Of a stretch of DNA of 64,000 bases, positions 54,368 through 63,195 are shown one piece after another. The stretch spans positions 2,666,001 to 2,730,000 of the forward strand of contig NZ_CP041198.1 of NCBI RefSeq assembly GCF_006517815.1, written 5' to 3'. How positions within the stretch are numbered: position 1 is the first letter of the stretch; the number at the start of each line of letters is the position of its first letter. The position numbers and the translations under genes were made by a program. Origin of the DNA: Pseudarthrobacter sp. NIBRBAC000502770. Its GTDB lineage: Bacteria; Actinomycetota; Actinomycetes; Actinomycetales; Micrococcaceae. The notes beneath the pieces were generated by a model, which saw nothing but the letters and a program-made list of their open reading frames with translations, did no database searches and had not been told where the DNA came from.

Positions 54368-55516
54368 TCAGTCCTGGCCGAGGCCGGCCGCGGAAATCTT
54401 GCCGCCGCCGGTGACCTGGTTCAGCGCGCTGAGGTCGAACAGGCCGTTGATGTCAGCCTTCTTGGTGGTGCCGGCGTCGATGCCGTCCTGCAGCAGCTTG
54501 GGGTAGCTGCCGGCCAGCGGGTCGAGGGTGAAGGTGATGTTGGCGAGGGAGCGGTTCAGCACATCAGCCGGCAGAGCCGCCCCGGCGGATTCCTGCAGGG
54601 CCTCATTGATCAGCGCGGCCTTCTCGTCGGCCGGCGCCGCATTCAGCCACGCGACCGACTTGGCGTGCCCGGCCAGCAGCGCCCTGACGGTGTCCGGGTG
54701 GTCGGCGGCGAACTTCTGGTTCACGATCAGGACGGTCGTGGGGAACTCCCCCGGCTTTCCGGTGGCAGAGCCGTCCCACAGGTCCTTTTCGTCCACCAGC
54801 ACCTTGGCTCCGGCCTGGAGCACCAAACGCGAGGCCCACGGCTCAGGCAGCCACGCGCCGTCGAGCTTTCCGTCCTGGAACAGCTTCAGGGTCTGGGCGT
54901 TGTCCGTGGGGTTGATGGCGACGTCGCCACTCCCGTCCACGTTGGTCTTATACCCCTGCTTGGCGAGCCAGGCGCGCAGGGCCACGTCCTGGGTCCCGCC
55001 CAGCTGCGGCGTCGCCAGGGTCTTGCCCCGAAGGTCAGCCGCGGAGGTGATGCCGGGCTTGACCACCAATTGTGCGCCGCCCGCCGCGGCTCCTGCGATC
55101 ACGCGCACGGACTGGCCCTGGCTCTTGGCGAAGGAGTTGATGGCGGGGTTTGGGCCGATGTAGGCGGCGTCGATGGCACCGGCGTTGAGGGCTTCGATGG
55201 CAGCCGGTCCGGCGTTGAAGGTCTCGGTGCTGAGCTTGGTGCCGCCCAGGGCATCCGCGAGGAATCCCTTCTTGACGCCCACCAGGGCGGGTGCGTGCGT
55301 GACGTTGCCGAAGTAACCCAGCTTCAGCTCTGCTGCCGGGGCGGGCTCGGCGGCCTGCGCCCCAGTGTTGCGGGAGATGTTGGAGGCAACAATGGCCCCG
55401 ACAGCGATCAGCAGGACCAGCCCTATGGCCAGGGCAGCCTCGACGGCGCGCCTGCGCGTTGGGACCGCGCTTTCGCCTGCCACGATGCGGGTCATCCCGG
55501 GCTTGGAACTAGTCAT
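54368..55516 (-). CDS. ssuA: Sulfonate/nitrate/taurine-type ABC substrate-binding protein
   Basis: A 382-residue exported solute receptor. After a basic lead, one helix (about 25-45) acts as signal anchor, then an NMT1/SsuA-like fold: KLGYFGNVTHAPALVGVKKG, FNAGPAAIEALNAGAIDAAY and a second lobe with GAWLPEPWASRLVLQAGA. No lipobox cysteine is evident. ATG at 55516 is chosen over the upstream extension because TTGAAC-N17-TATGGT (55523-55551) ends 6 nt before it, a clear leaderless promoter. Confidence 0.9.
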   Translation of the reverse strand: MTSSKPGMTRIVAGESAVPTRRRAVEAALAIGLVLLIAVGAIVASNISRNTGAQAAEPAPAAELKLGYFGNVTHAPALVGVKKGFLADALGGTKLSTETFNAGPAAIEALNAGAIDAAYIGPNPAINSFAKSQGQSVRVIAGAAAGGAQLVVKPGITSAADLRGKTLATPQLGGTQDVALRAWLAKQGYKTNVDGSGDVAINPTDNAQTLKLFQDGKLDGAWLPEPWASRLVLQAGAKVLVDEKDLWDGSATGKPGEFPTTVLIVNQKFAADHPDTVRALLAGHAKSVAWLNAAPADEKAALINEALQESAGAALPADVLNRSLANITFTLDPLAGSYPKLLQDGIDAGTTKKADINGLFDLSALNQVTGGGKISAAGLGQD

Positions 55517-55522
55517 TGTTTC

Positions 55523-55551
55523 ACCATAGGGAGTGGCCCAGACCCGTTCAA
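55523..55551 (-). promoter_or_regulatory. Leaderless promoter of ssuA operon
   Basis: Minus-strand TTGAAC (55546-55551), 17-nt spacer, TATGGT (55523-55528), then GAAACA and ATG at 55516. This is the best match to the -35/-10 consensus in the window. Confidence 0.65.
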
Positions 55552-55625
55552 CGAAGCGGAAACGGGGGGTCACGCACGTTCATCCAGCGTCATATTCCGC
55601 CGCACTGCTGCCCGGTTTCGCAAAA

Positions 55626-56792
55626 TCAGTTGCCCTTGACGTTGACCAACTGCCGCAGCGTGTGCCGCACTGTCGCCAGGTCCGCTGCGTCCTGCATGAC
55701 CTGGTCGATCGGCTTGTACGCGGCTGGGATTTCGTCAATGAAGGCCTCCGAGGCGCGGAACTCAATGCCCTTCATGGCCCGCTTCAGCTCCTCCAGCGTG
55801 AAGGCCTTCCGGGCTGCGTTCCGGGAGTACTCACGCCCCGCCCCGTGTGGTGAGGAGTTCAACGACGCCGGGTTGCCCCGGCCTTCCACGACATACGACG
55901 CCGTTCCCATGGATCCGGGGATCAGCCCGGGATCGCCGAGGGCGGCTTTGATGGCGCCCTTGCGGGACACCCACACGGACTTGCCGTAGTGCGTCTCCTG
56001 CTCGGTGAAGTTGTGGTGGCAGTTGATCCGTTCGCGTTCCTGGACCGGCCCGCCCACCCAACGGCTGAACTCCGCGGCCACGCGGTCCATCATTTCCTCC
56101 CGGTTCAGCAGGGCGAAGTGCTGGGCCCAGCGCAGTTCGGCGATGTACCGTTCGAACTGCGGGGTTCCCTCGTCCAGGTAGGCCAGGTCGGGGTCCGGCA
56201 GGTGCACCTGGTGCTTGCGGCTGATCTGTCGGGCCACCTGGATGTGGTGCTGGGCGATCCTGTTGCCGACGCCGCGCGAGCCCGAATGCAGGAACAGCCA
56301 CACGCCGTCGTCCTCATCCGCGGAGATTTCGATGAAATGGTTCCCGGAGCCGAGGGACCCCAGCTGCAGCTCCCACCTGGCAACATACTGGGCCGGGTTG
56401 AAGCCTGCCTTCGTGGCCCGCTGCTTCAGGTCAGCAATCCGGGGCTCAGCCGTGGGCAGCACCTGCTTGTTGTTATGCCCGGCGGAGAGCGGTATGACCC
56501 GCTCAATGGCCTCGCGGAGGCTCTTCCGGTCCTTCGGCAGCTCCCGCACGGAGTACTGGGTGCGCACAGCAATCATCCCGCAGCCGATGTCAACGCCCAC
56601 TGCTGCCGGGATGATGGTTCGCAGCGTGGGGATGACGGAGCCCACGGTGGCGCCCTTGCCCAGGTGCGCGTCCGGCATCAGCGCCAGGTGCGGGTAGATG
56701 AAAGGCAGGCTTGCGGTCATGACTGCCTGCTCGCGGGTCTTGTCGTCCAGGATGGATGCCCAGTTGAGCAGCTTTGGGCTGATGGTCTCCAT
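55626..56792 (-). CDS. rtcB: RtcB-family RNA ligase
   Basis: A 388-residue GTP-dependent 3'-phosphate RNA ligase. MPDAHLGKGATVGSVIPT, AVGVDIGCGMIAVRTQYSV, SLGSGNHFIEISADEDDGVW, FLHSGSRGVGNRIA and the NCHHNF block supply the manganese and guanylate-site residues. It repairs or splices RNA in other species, and bacterial roles vary. GGGAGG lies 5 nt before the ATG. It is divergent from an SRPBCC gene. No archease or RtcA gene is adjacent. Confidence 0.93.
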   Translation of the reverse strand: METISPKLLNWASILDDKTREQAVMTASLPFIYPHLALMPDAHLGKGATVGSVIPTLRTIIPAAVGVDIGCGMIAVRTQYSVRELPKDRKSLREAIERVIPLSAGHNNKQVLPTAEPRIADLKQRATKAGFNPAQYVARWELQLGSLGSGNHFIEISADEDDGVWLFLHSGSRGVGNRIAQHHIQVARQISRKHQVHLPDPDLAYLDEGTPQFERYIAELRWAQHFALLNREEMMDRVAAEFSRWVGGPVQERERINCHHNFTEQETHYGKSVWVSRKGAIKAALGDPGLIPGSMGTASYVVEGRGNPASLNSSPHGAGREYSRNAARKAFTLEELKRAMKGIEFRASEAFIDEIPAAYKPIDQVMQDAADLATVRHTLRQLVNVKGN

Positions 56793-56862
56793 GTCCGCCT
56801 CCCAGGCGCCGCCGCTAACGTGGTTGCAGGCTATTCCCGCACTCTACAGAGGAGACGCAACC

Positions 56863-57312
56863 ATGGTGAACGTCCTGACCGAGATTGTCATCAACAGGCC
56901 GCGCGCAGAAGTGGCGGAGTATGCAGCCAACCCGGACAACGCGCCGAAGTGGTACGTGAACATCCACAGCTCGCAGCGGCTCAGTCCAGGACCGCTGGAC
57001 ACGGGATCCATGGTCGCCTTCACCGCGAAATTCCTGGGCCGGGAGCTCAAGTACACCTACGAGTTCGTTGAATACGTCCCCGGCGAAAAGCTGGTGATGC
57101 GGACAGCCCAGGGCCCCTTTCCCATGCAGACCACCTACACCTGGACGGACGACGACGGCGGCACGCGGATGTCGCTGCGCAACAGCGGGAGCCCCTCGGG
57201 TTTCTCCCGGCTGGCGGGGCTGGTCATGGAGCCAATGATCCGGCGGGAAAACCGGAAGGACCTGCAGAAGCTCAAGTCGATCCTGGAGGGTCGCGGTCAG
57301 ATCCGCCTTTAA
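56863..57312 (+). CDS. SRPBCC-family protein
   Basis: A 149-residue START/Bet v1-like ligand-binding protein. VLTEIVINRPRAEVAEYAAN opens the helix-grip fold; FVEYVPGEKLVMRTAQGPFP and the MSLRNSGSPSGF strand continue it, and a long C-terminal helix (EPMIRRENRKDLQKLKSILE) ends it. Ligand unknown. AGAGGAGA precedes the ATG at 56863. It lies 70 nt from rtcB, in the opposite direction, and ends before a nested terminator. Confidence 0.88.
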   Translation: MVNVLTEIVINRPRAEVAEYAANPDNAPKWYVNIHSSQRLSPGPLDTGSMVAFTAKFLGRELKYTYEFVEYVPGEKLVMRTAQGPFPMQTTYTWTDDDGGTRMSLRNSGSPSGFSRLAGLVMEPMIRRENRKDLQKLKSILEGRGQIRL

Positions 57313-57318
57313 CCACCA

Positions 57319-57380
57319 ATTCGCCGGAAACCTGCGGGTTCGCCGTTTAGGAACGGCGAGCCAGCAGGTTTCCGGCGAAT
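57319..57380. terminator. Bidirectional nested terminator
   Basis: Perfect 17-nt outer arms ATTCGCCGGAAACCTGC / its complement, enclosing a second hairpin CGCCGTT...AACGGCG (57341-57358). It separates convergent SRPBCC (stop 57312) and cysN (stop 57391). Confidence 0.88.
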
Positions 57381-57390
57381 CGAAGAAGGA

Positions 57391-58809
57391 CTAGATGCTG
57401 TAGCGCTCGTCCTCGTGGTCGCCAGGGTGGTCCTTAACCAGGCCGGCGGCCAGCGTGTTGCCGTCCAGCGGGTCGATCACCAGGAACGCGCCGGTGCGGC
57501 GGTGGTGCAGGTAGTTCTCCAGCGGCAGCGGGGCGGCAAGCCGGAGCTGCGCGTGCCCGATGTCGTTGAGCTCAAGGCTGGAGGCACCTTCAAGGTTGAA
57601 GGTGGCCAAATCCAGTTTGCCGGACACGCTCCGGACCAGTGCCTGGACCGTGCGGGTGCCGTGCTTGACCAGGACCTTCTGGCCCTCGCGGAGCGGCTTC
57701 GGGGACAGCCAGCACAGGGCAGCGTACAGGTCGGCCGAGGCCTCCCGGACGGTGCCTGCGGCGGCGATGGTGTCACCGCGGGCGACGTCGAACTCGTCCG
57801 CCAGCCGGATGGCCACGGACTGCGGCGCGGCAGCTTCCTCCAGGGACTTGCCGGCGAAGTCGATGCCCACCACGGTGGTGGTCCGCGGGGATTGGCCGGG
57901 GGTCAGCACGGAAACCTGGTCCCCCACCTTCACAGAGCCTTCGGTGATCTGGCCGGCGTACGCGCGGTAGTCGCGGTAGGCCTCCACGTCCAGGCCGGCG
58001 GCCACGGCGTCGGGAGCCAGCGCGCCCTGCGGCCTGACGACCAGTTGGACAGGGAAGCGGAAGCTTTCCAGGTGGCTTTCGAGTTCATCGGCGGCGGGCA
58101 GGGTCTCCAGGACCTCCAGCAGCGCGGGGCCGGTGTACCAGGGGGTCCGCTCCGAGCGGTCCACCACATTGTCGCCGTCCAGCGCGGACACGGGGATCAC
58201 CAGCAGGTCGCTGATGCCGTCCGAGCCCAGGCCCAGTTCGCGGCCCACCTGCTGCACATCGGCTTCGATCCCACGGAAGACGGATTCGCTGAAGTCCACC
58301 AGGTCGATCTTGTTCACGGCCACGATCACGTGCGCCACACGGAGCAGCTGCAGCACGGACAGGTGCCGGCGGGTCTGCTCCAGCACGCCCTTGCGGGCGT
58401 CAATGAGGACGACGACGGCATCCGCAGTGGACGCGCCCGTCACCGTGTTCTTGGTGTACTGCACGTGCCCGGGGCAATCGGCAAGGATGAAGCTGCGCTG
58501 GTCGGTGGCGAAGTAGCGGTAGGCCACGTCGATGGTGATGCCCTGCTCACGCTCGGCGCGGAGGCCGTCCGTCAGCAGGGCAAGGTCGATGCCGCCCTTG
58601 TCGCCGCCGAAGCCGCGATCGGCTGAGGTGCGGGCAACGGCGTCGAGCTGGTCAGCGAGGATCGCCTTGGAGTCGTGGAGGAGGCGGCCCACCAAGGTGG
58701 ACTTGCCGTCGTCGACCGATCCTGCCGTGGCGAAGCGGAAGAGCGTGGTGGGCAGGGCCTCGTTGATCGAGCCGGCCTCGGCGATTGAGCCTGTCGAAAT
58801 CGTGGTCAT
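57391..58809 (-). CDS. cysN: Sulfate adenylyltransferase GTPase subunit
   Basis: A 472-residue translation-factor-like GTPase that powers APS formation by CysD. GSVDDGKSTLVGRLLHDSKA is G1, REQGITIDVAYRYFATD the switch I region, LADCPGHVQYTKN G3 and VNKIDLVDFSES G4. Domains II and III fill about 235-460. No fused APS kinase is present, consistent with an APS-reductase pathway. Its ATG overlaps the cysD stop (TAATG). Confidence 0.95.
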   Translation of the reverse strand: MTTISTGSIAEAGSINEALPTTLFRFATAGSVDDGKSTLVGRLLHDSKAILADQLDAVARTSADRGFGGDKGGIDLALLTDGLRAEREQGITIDVAYRYFATDQRSFILADCPGHVQYTKNTVTGASTADAVVVLIDARKGVLEQTRRHLSVLQLLRVAHVIVAVNKIDLVDFSESVFRGIEADVQQVGRELGLGSDGISDLLVIPVSALDGDNVVDRSERTPWYTGPALLEVLETLPAADELESHLESFRFPVQLVVRPQGALAPDAVAAGLDVEAYRDYRAYAGQITEGSVKVGDQVSVLTPGQSPRTTTVVGIDFAGKSLEEAAAPQSVAIRLADEFDVARGDTIAAAGTVREASADLYAALCWLSPKPLREGQKVLVKHGTRTVQALVRSVSGKLDLATFNLEGASSLELNDIGHAQLRLAAPLPLENYLHHRRTGAFLVIDPLDGNTLAAGLVKDHPGDHEDERYSI

Positions 58810-59753
58810 TAGAAGTACCCATCCTTCTTGCGGTCTTCCATGGCGGCCTCGGAGATGCGGTCATCTGCGCGGGTGGCGCCACGTTCGGTCAGGGTGGAAG
58901 CGGCAACTTCAACCACCACGTCGGACACGGTGAACGCGTTCGACTCCACGGCGCCGGTGCAGGACATGTCCCCCACGGTGCGGTAGCGGACGGTCTTGGT
59001 GATGACGGCCTCATCGGGGCGCGGCTGGGACACTTCTCCCACTGCGCGCCACATGCCGTCGCGGGCGAAGACCTCGCGCTCGTGGGCGTAGTACAGGCCG
59101 GGCAGTTCGATGTTTTCGCGCTCGATGTAGCGCCAGATGTCCAGCTCGGTCCAGTTGCTGATGGGGAACGCACGGACGTGCTGGCCCACGGTGTGCCGGC
59201 CGTTGTAGAGGTTCCACAGTTCGGGGCGCTGGTTGCGCGGATCCCACTGGCCGAACTCGTCGCGGAGGCTCAGGATGCGCTCCTTGGCGCGGGCCTTGTC
59301 CTCGTCGCGGCGGCCGCCGCCGAAGACGGCGTCGAACTTGTTCTGCTGGATGGCGTCCAGCAGCGGGACGGTCTGCAGCGGGTTGCGGGTGCCGTCGGCG
59401 CGCTCTGCCAGCTCGCCGCGGTCGATGAACTCCTGGACGGAACCGACCACGAGCTTCAGGCCGAGGCGCTCAACCGTGCGGTCGCGGAAGTCGATGACCT
59501 CGGGGAAGTTGTGGCCGGTGTCCACGTGCAGCACGGGGAAGGGTACCTTGCCCGGCCAGAAGGCCTTGGTGGCCAGGTGCAGCATCACCACGGAGTCCTT
59601 GCCGCCGGAGAACAGCAGCGCGGGCTTCTCGAACTCGGCAACAACCTCGCGGATGATGTGGATGGCCTCGGACTCGAGGGTGTCCAGGCTGGACAGGCGC
59701 GTGGATACGGCGGCGTCAGTCACCTGGGTCTCCTCGGTTAGTGAAGTGCTCAT
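58809..59753 (-). CDS. cysD: Sulfate adenylyltransferase catalytic subunit
   Basis: A 314-residue PP-loop ATP pyrophosphatase-like enzyme forming APS from sulfate and ATP. PALLFSGGKDSVVMLHLATK is the PP-loop. HVDTGHNFPEVIDFRD, GGGRRDEDKARAKERILSLR and the C-terminal MEDRKKDGYF end are diagnostic. ATG at 59753 overlaps the cysH stop (ATGA); a longer upstream frame shadows cysH. Works as a CysND complex in the cytosol. Confidence 0.95.
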   Translation of the reverse strand: MSTSLTEETQVTDAAVSTRLSSLDTLESEAIHIIREVVAEFEKPALLFSGGKDSVVMLHLATKAFWPGKVPFPVLHVDTGHNFPEVIDFRDRTVERLGLKLVVGSVQEFIDRGELAERADGTRNPLQTVPLLDAIQQNKFDAVFGGGRRDEDKARAKERILSLRDEFGQWDPRNQRPELWNLYNGRHTVGQHVRAFPISNWTELDIWRYIERENIELPGLYYAHEREVFARDGMWRAVGEVSQPRPDEAVITKTVRYRTVGDMSCTGAVESNAFTVSDVVVEVAASTLTERGATRADDRISEAAMEDRKKDGYF

Positions 59754-60478
59754 ACGTGAAGTCCGCATTCTGTCTTGTCGGAACCTGCCCAGCGGCCGGC
59801 GCGGGGGTCTTCGCCGGGCGCTACCTTGCGGGTGCAGGGCTGGCAGCCAATGGAGGGGTAACCCTGGGAAAGGAGCGGGTTGACGGGCAAAAGGTTGTCG
59901 TCCGAGTACTGGACCAGCTGGTCGAACGTCCAGGCAGCCATGGGGTTGACCTTGACCAGGCCGTTCTTCTCGTCCCAGGTGACCAGCGGCGTGTTGGTGC
60001 GGGTGGGAGCTTCGTCGCGGCGGACACCGGTGAACCAGAGTTCGTAGCCGGCCAGGGTGCGCTGCAGCGGAGCCACTTTGCGGAGGGCGCAGCACTGGGC
60101 GGCGTCACGGGCAAAGAGGTCCTTGCCCAGGAGCCGGTCCTGCTGTTCCACGGTGTTCTCGGGGAGGACGTCCACCACGTTGACGCGGAGGTTCGCTGCC
60201 ACTTCGTCGCGCGTGGCGTAGGTTTCCGGGAAGTGGTAGCCGGTCTCCAGGAACAGGACGTCGACGCCGGGCATCTGGTCCGCGACGAGTGCCGGCAGGA
60301 CGGCGTCGGCCATGGAACAGGCGACGGCGACCGCGGGCAGGTCGAAGTTGCGCTCCACCCAGGCGATCACGTCGCGGGCGGGTGCGTCCCAGCCGAGCTC
60401 AGCCGCGCCGGCTTCAGCAAGGGCCTTGAGCTCCTCCACGGGACGCTTGGAAGGGGCGGGTGCCTGGTGTTTTGCCAT
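59750..60478 (-). CDS. cysH: APS reductase (4Fe-4S type)
   Basis: A 242-residue reductase converting APS to sulfite with thioredoxin electrons. It has VAVACSMADAVLPALV, the CC pair in DAAQCCALRKVAPLQ and a C-X-X-C in IGCQPCTRKVAPGEDPRAG. Those four cysteines identify the iron-sulfur APS enzyme rather than PAPS reductase. The C-terminal ECGLHV carries the catalytic Cys. ATG at 60478 overlaps the cysI stop (TAATG). No cysC is present, as this route does not need it. Confidence 0.94.
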   Translation of the reverse strand: MAKHQAPAPSKRPVEELKALAEAGAAELGWDAPARDVIAWVERNFDLPAVAVACSMADAVLPALVADQMPGVDVLFLETGYHFPETYATRDEVAANLRVNVVDVLPENTVEQQDRLLGKDLFARDAAQCCALRKVAPLQRTLAGYELWFTGVRRDEAPTRTNTPLVTWDEKNGLVKVNPMAAWTFDQLVQYSDDNLLPVNPLLSQGYPSIGCQPCTRKVAPGEDPRAGRWAGSDKTECGLHV

Positions 60479-62223
60479 TACTGCAGTGCCTCCTCGTCTG
60501 CTGCGTGGGCCCATTCGGCGAAGGTCTGGCCTTCGGCGCGGTCGGCCACGAACCGGCGGACCACCCGCTCCACGTAATCGGGCAGGTCGTCCACGTACAC
60601 CTTCAGTCCGCGGACAGTGCGGCCCAGGCCGGCTTCCTCGCGGTCGTTGTTGGCCAGCCCGCCGCCCAGGTGGACCTGGAAACCCGGGGAGGGGTCGCCG
60701 TCGGGCGTTGGCAGCATCATGCCCTTGAGGCCGATGTCCGCGGTCTGGATGCGGGCGCAGGAGTTGGGGCAGCCGTTGATGTGCAGCGACAACGCGGCGG
60801 GCAGCTGGCCCGAGCCGGCGAGGTCGGCCAGGCGGCGCTCGAGTTCGGCGACGGCAGTGGCGGCCGTGTACTTGGTCTCGACGATGGCCAGCTTGCAGTA
60901 CTCGATACCGGTGCAGGCGATGGTGCCGCGGCGGAACACGGACGGTCGGGCGGACAGGCCCAGGGCGTCCAACTCGGCGATGAGCGGCTCCACCTGGTCC
61001 TTGTCGACGTCCAGGACCACGAGCTTCTGGTGCGGGGTGGTGCGCAGCCGGTAGGAGCCGCGGGCCTCAAGGGTATCGGCGAGCTTGACCAGCGCCGAGC
61101 CTGACAGCCGGCCCGCCAGTGGCGTGGCGCCGATGAAGAACTTGCCGTCCTTCTGCTCGTGCACGCCCACGTGGTCGCCCGGGGTGGATGGCTTGGGAGC
61201 GGCGGGGCCGTCGGCCAGCTTGTAGCCGAGGTATTCGTCCTCAAGGATCTGGCGGAACTTCTCCGGACCCCAGTCGGCCAGCAGGAACTTCAGGCGCGCC
61301 TTGGTGCGCATGCGCCGGTAACCGTAGTCACGGAAGATGCTGGTGACGCCCAGCCAGACGTCCGCGGCCTGGTCCGGCTGGACGAAGGCACCCAGCCGCT
61401 TGCCCAGCATCGGGTTGGTGGACAGCGCGCCGCCCACCCAGAGGTCGTAACCGGCGCCGAGTTCCGGGTGTTCAATACCCACGAACGCGCAGTCGTTGAT
61501 CTCATGGACCACGTCCTGGCTGGGGTGGCCGGTGATGGCGGTCTTGTACTTGCGCGGCAGGTTGGACAGCAGCGGGTTGCCGATGAACCGCTCCCCCAGC
61601 TCGGCGATGAGCGGGGTGGGGTCGATGATCTCGTCCTTGGCGATGCCGGCCACGGGCGAGCCCAGGATGACGCGGGGCACGTCGCCGCAGGCCTCCGTGG
61701 TGGACAGGCCAACACCTTCCAGGCGGTTCCAGATCTCCGGGATGTCCTCCACCCGGATCCAGTGCAGCTGGATGTTCTGGCGGTCGGTGAGGTCGGCGGA
61801 GTCCCGGGCGAAGTCCACGGAGATCTGGCCGATGACGCGCAGCTGCTCGGTGGTGAGCGCACCGCCGTCGATCCTTACGCGGAGCATGAAGTATTTGTCT
61901 TCGAGCTCGTGCGGCTCCAAGGTTGCGGTCTTGCCGCCATCGATCCCCTGCTTGCGCTGGGTATACAGGCCCCACCAGCGGAAGCGGCCGTGAAGGTCCT
62001 GGCTGGGGATGGCGTCGAAGCCTTCCTTGGCATAGATGGACTCAATACGCTCGCGGACGTTCAGGCCGTCGTCTTCCTGCTTCCAGGTTTCGTTGGCATT
62101 CAGGGGCGTCTTGCCGTCCACTTTCCACTGCCCGTGCGGCTTCGCAGCGGGTCGGGACGGGCGGGCGGTGCGCTTGGTGGCAGCGGAGTCCGCGGACGCT
62201 CCGGCTAGAGCTGTATCAGTCAT
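60478..62223 (-). CDS. cysI: Ferredoxin-sulfite reductase (siroheme, 4Fe-4S)
   Basis: A 581-residue enzyme that reduces sulfite to sulfide. Duplicated ferrodoxin-like half-domains frame TIACTGIEYCKLAIVETK and SLHINGCPNSCARIQTADIG, whose cysteines bind the 4Fe-4S cluster and bridge to siroheme. DRQNIQLHWIRVEDIPEIW is a conserved N-terminal block. It heads the cysIHDN operon. TTGTGA-N18-TACAGT ends 6 nt before its ATG, so it is leaderless. Nitrite reductase is the alternative, but the cys neighbours favour sulfite. Confidence 0.93.
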   Translation of the reverse strand: MTDTALAGASADSAATKRTARPSRPAAKPHGQWKVDGKTPLNANETWKQEDDGLNVRERIESIYAKEGFDAIPSQDLHGRFRWWGLYTQRKQGIDGGKTATLEPHELEDKYFMLRVRIDGGALTTEQLRVIGQISVDFARDSADLTDRQNIQLHWIRVEDIPEIWNRLEGVGLSTTEACGDVPRVILGSPVAGIAKDEIIDPTPLIAELGERFIGNPLLSNLPRKYKTAITGHPSQDVVHEINDCAFVGIEHPELGAGYDLWVGGALSTNPMLGKRLGAFVQPDQAADVWLGVTSIFRDYGYRRMRTKARLKFLLADWGPEKFRQILEDEYLGYKLADGPAAPKPSTPGDHVGVHEQKDGKFFIGATPLAGRLSGSALVKLADTLEARGSYRLRTTPHQKLVVLDVDKDQVEPLIAELDALGLSARPSVFRRGTIACTGIEYCKLAIVETKYTAATAVAELERRLADLAGSGQLPAALSLHINGCPNSCARIQTADIGLKGMMLPTPDGDPSPGFQVHLGGGLANNDREEAGLGRTVRGLKVYVDDLPDYVERVVRRFVADRAEGQTFAEWAHAADEEALQ

Positions 62224-62229
62224 GCAACG

Positions 62230-62262
62230 ACTGTAGGGCGCCCCCGAATAGCGTCACAAAGG
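62230..62262 (-). promoter_or_regulatory. Leaderless promoter and regulator box of cysI operon
   Basis: Minus-strand TTGTGA (62254-62259), 18-nt spacer, TACAGT (62230-62235), 6 nt, ATG. The -35 lies inside CCTTTGTGACGC (62251-62262), identical to the box at 52216-52227. Confidence 0.65.
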
Positions 62263-62277
62263 CCCGGAAACGCTAAG

Positions 62278-63135
62278 TCACCTAGGGAAATATTTCGTCA
62301 CGAAACGCCGGAGGACCTTGAAGAACCCACTTCGCTGTGCATCGGGGGAAGCCTCATTTGGCTCTTCACCCGCGGCCGCTGCGGGTGCCTCCCCGGGCGT
62401 TTCGCCCATGGTGGCGACGGCGGCGTCGTACCTGTCCAGCGCGATCTCCGCGAGCGTCGCGGACGGCAGCAGGGGTTCGGTGACGACGTCGGCGCCCGCC
62501 TTCGCAAGCTGGTCATGGAAGAAGCCCGGCGCCAGCAGGTAGGAGGCAATCACCACCCGGCCGCCGACGTCGACAGCCCCCGCGGAATCCCCCGCGCCGG
62601 CACCCCCGGCGAGTTCCTCGCGGAGCATCGCAACGGCGTCGGGCACTGAAGGCTGGGCCGAGGCACCATAGGCGGCCACCATCCGGTTGGACCGGAGCTG
62701 CCGCAGCTGGCCCAGCAGTTCCTCGACGCTGACCGCGGCATTGGGATTCGACGAGCCCGCGGCAGCCAGGACCACGACGTCATTGTCGGTGGTGCCGGCC
62801 TCGCGCAGCCGCTGGTCCAGCAGGGCGGCGAGGCGCGGGTCCGGCCCCAGCGGGGCCGCTGCGGCACTGCCGGGGCGGCTCTTGACCGCACGCGCAATGT
62901 CGACTTTTACGTGGTACCCGACGCTCAGCAACAGCGGCACCACCACCGCAGCTTTGCCCTCGGGCAGCCCCGCCACCACGTCCACCAAGTCGGGCTGCTG
63001 GACATCGACATAAGCCTCACGGACATCAAGGCCTGGCCGAAGCTCCGCGATGGCGGCACGCAGGGCGTTGACCTCTGCGGCCCCCTGTGTGTTGGACGTC
63101 CCATGGGCACACGCGATCATGATGGGGCTGTTCAT
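62278..63135 (-). CDS. Sirohydrochlorin chelatase (CbiX-type)
   Basis: A 285-residue chelatase with two CbiX repeats. IMIACAHGTSNTQGAAEVNA has the metal-site His, VVVPLLLSVGYHVKVDIARA ends the first repeat, and FFHDQLAKAGADVVTEPLLP lies in the second. It inserts iron into sirohydrochlorin to make siroheme, which CysI needs. An Ala/Glu/Pro-rich segment separates it from a basic C-terminal end. TACGCT at 63143-63148 ends 7 nt before the ATG. It stands 54 nt upstream of cysI. Confidence 0.88.
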   Translation of the reverse strand: MNSPIMIACAHGTSNTQGAAEVNALRAAIAELRPGLDVREAYVDVQQPDLVDVVAGLPEGKAAVVVPLLLSVGYHVKVDIARAVKSRPGSAAAAPLGPDPRLAALLDQRLREAGTTDNDVVVLAAAGSSNPNAAVSVEELLGQLRQLRSNRMVAAYGASAQPSVPDAVAMLREELAGGAGAGDSAGAVDVGGRVVIASYLLAPGFFHDQLAKAGADVVTEPLLPSATLAEIALDRYDAAVATMGETPGEAPAAAAGEEPNEASPDAQRSGFFKVLRRFVTKYFPR

Positions 63136-63195
63136 ACGGGCTAGCGTAACGTTGGAGCCGCCCTGTCCGCCCTCTTTGAAACAGCAGGACGCCGC

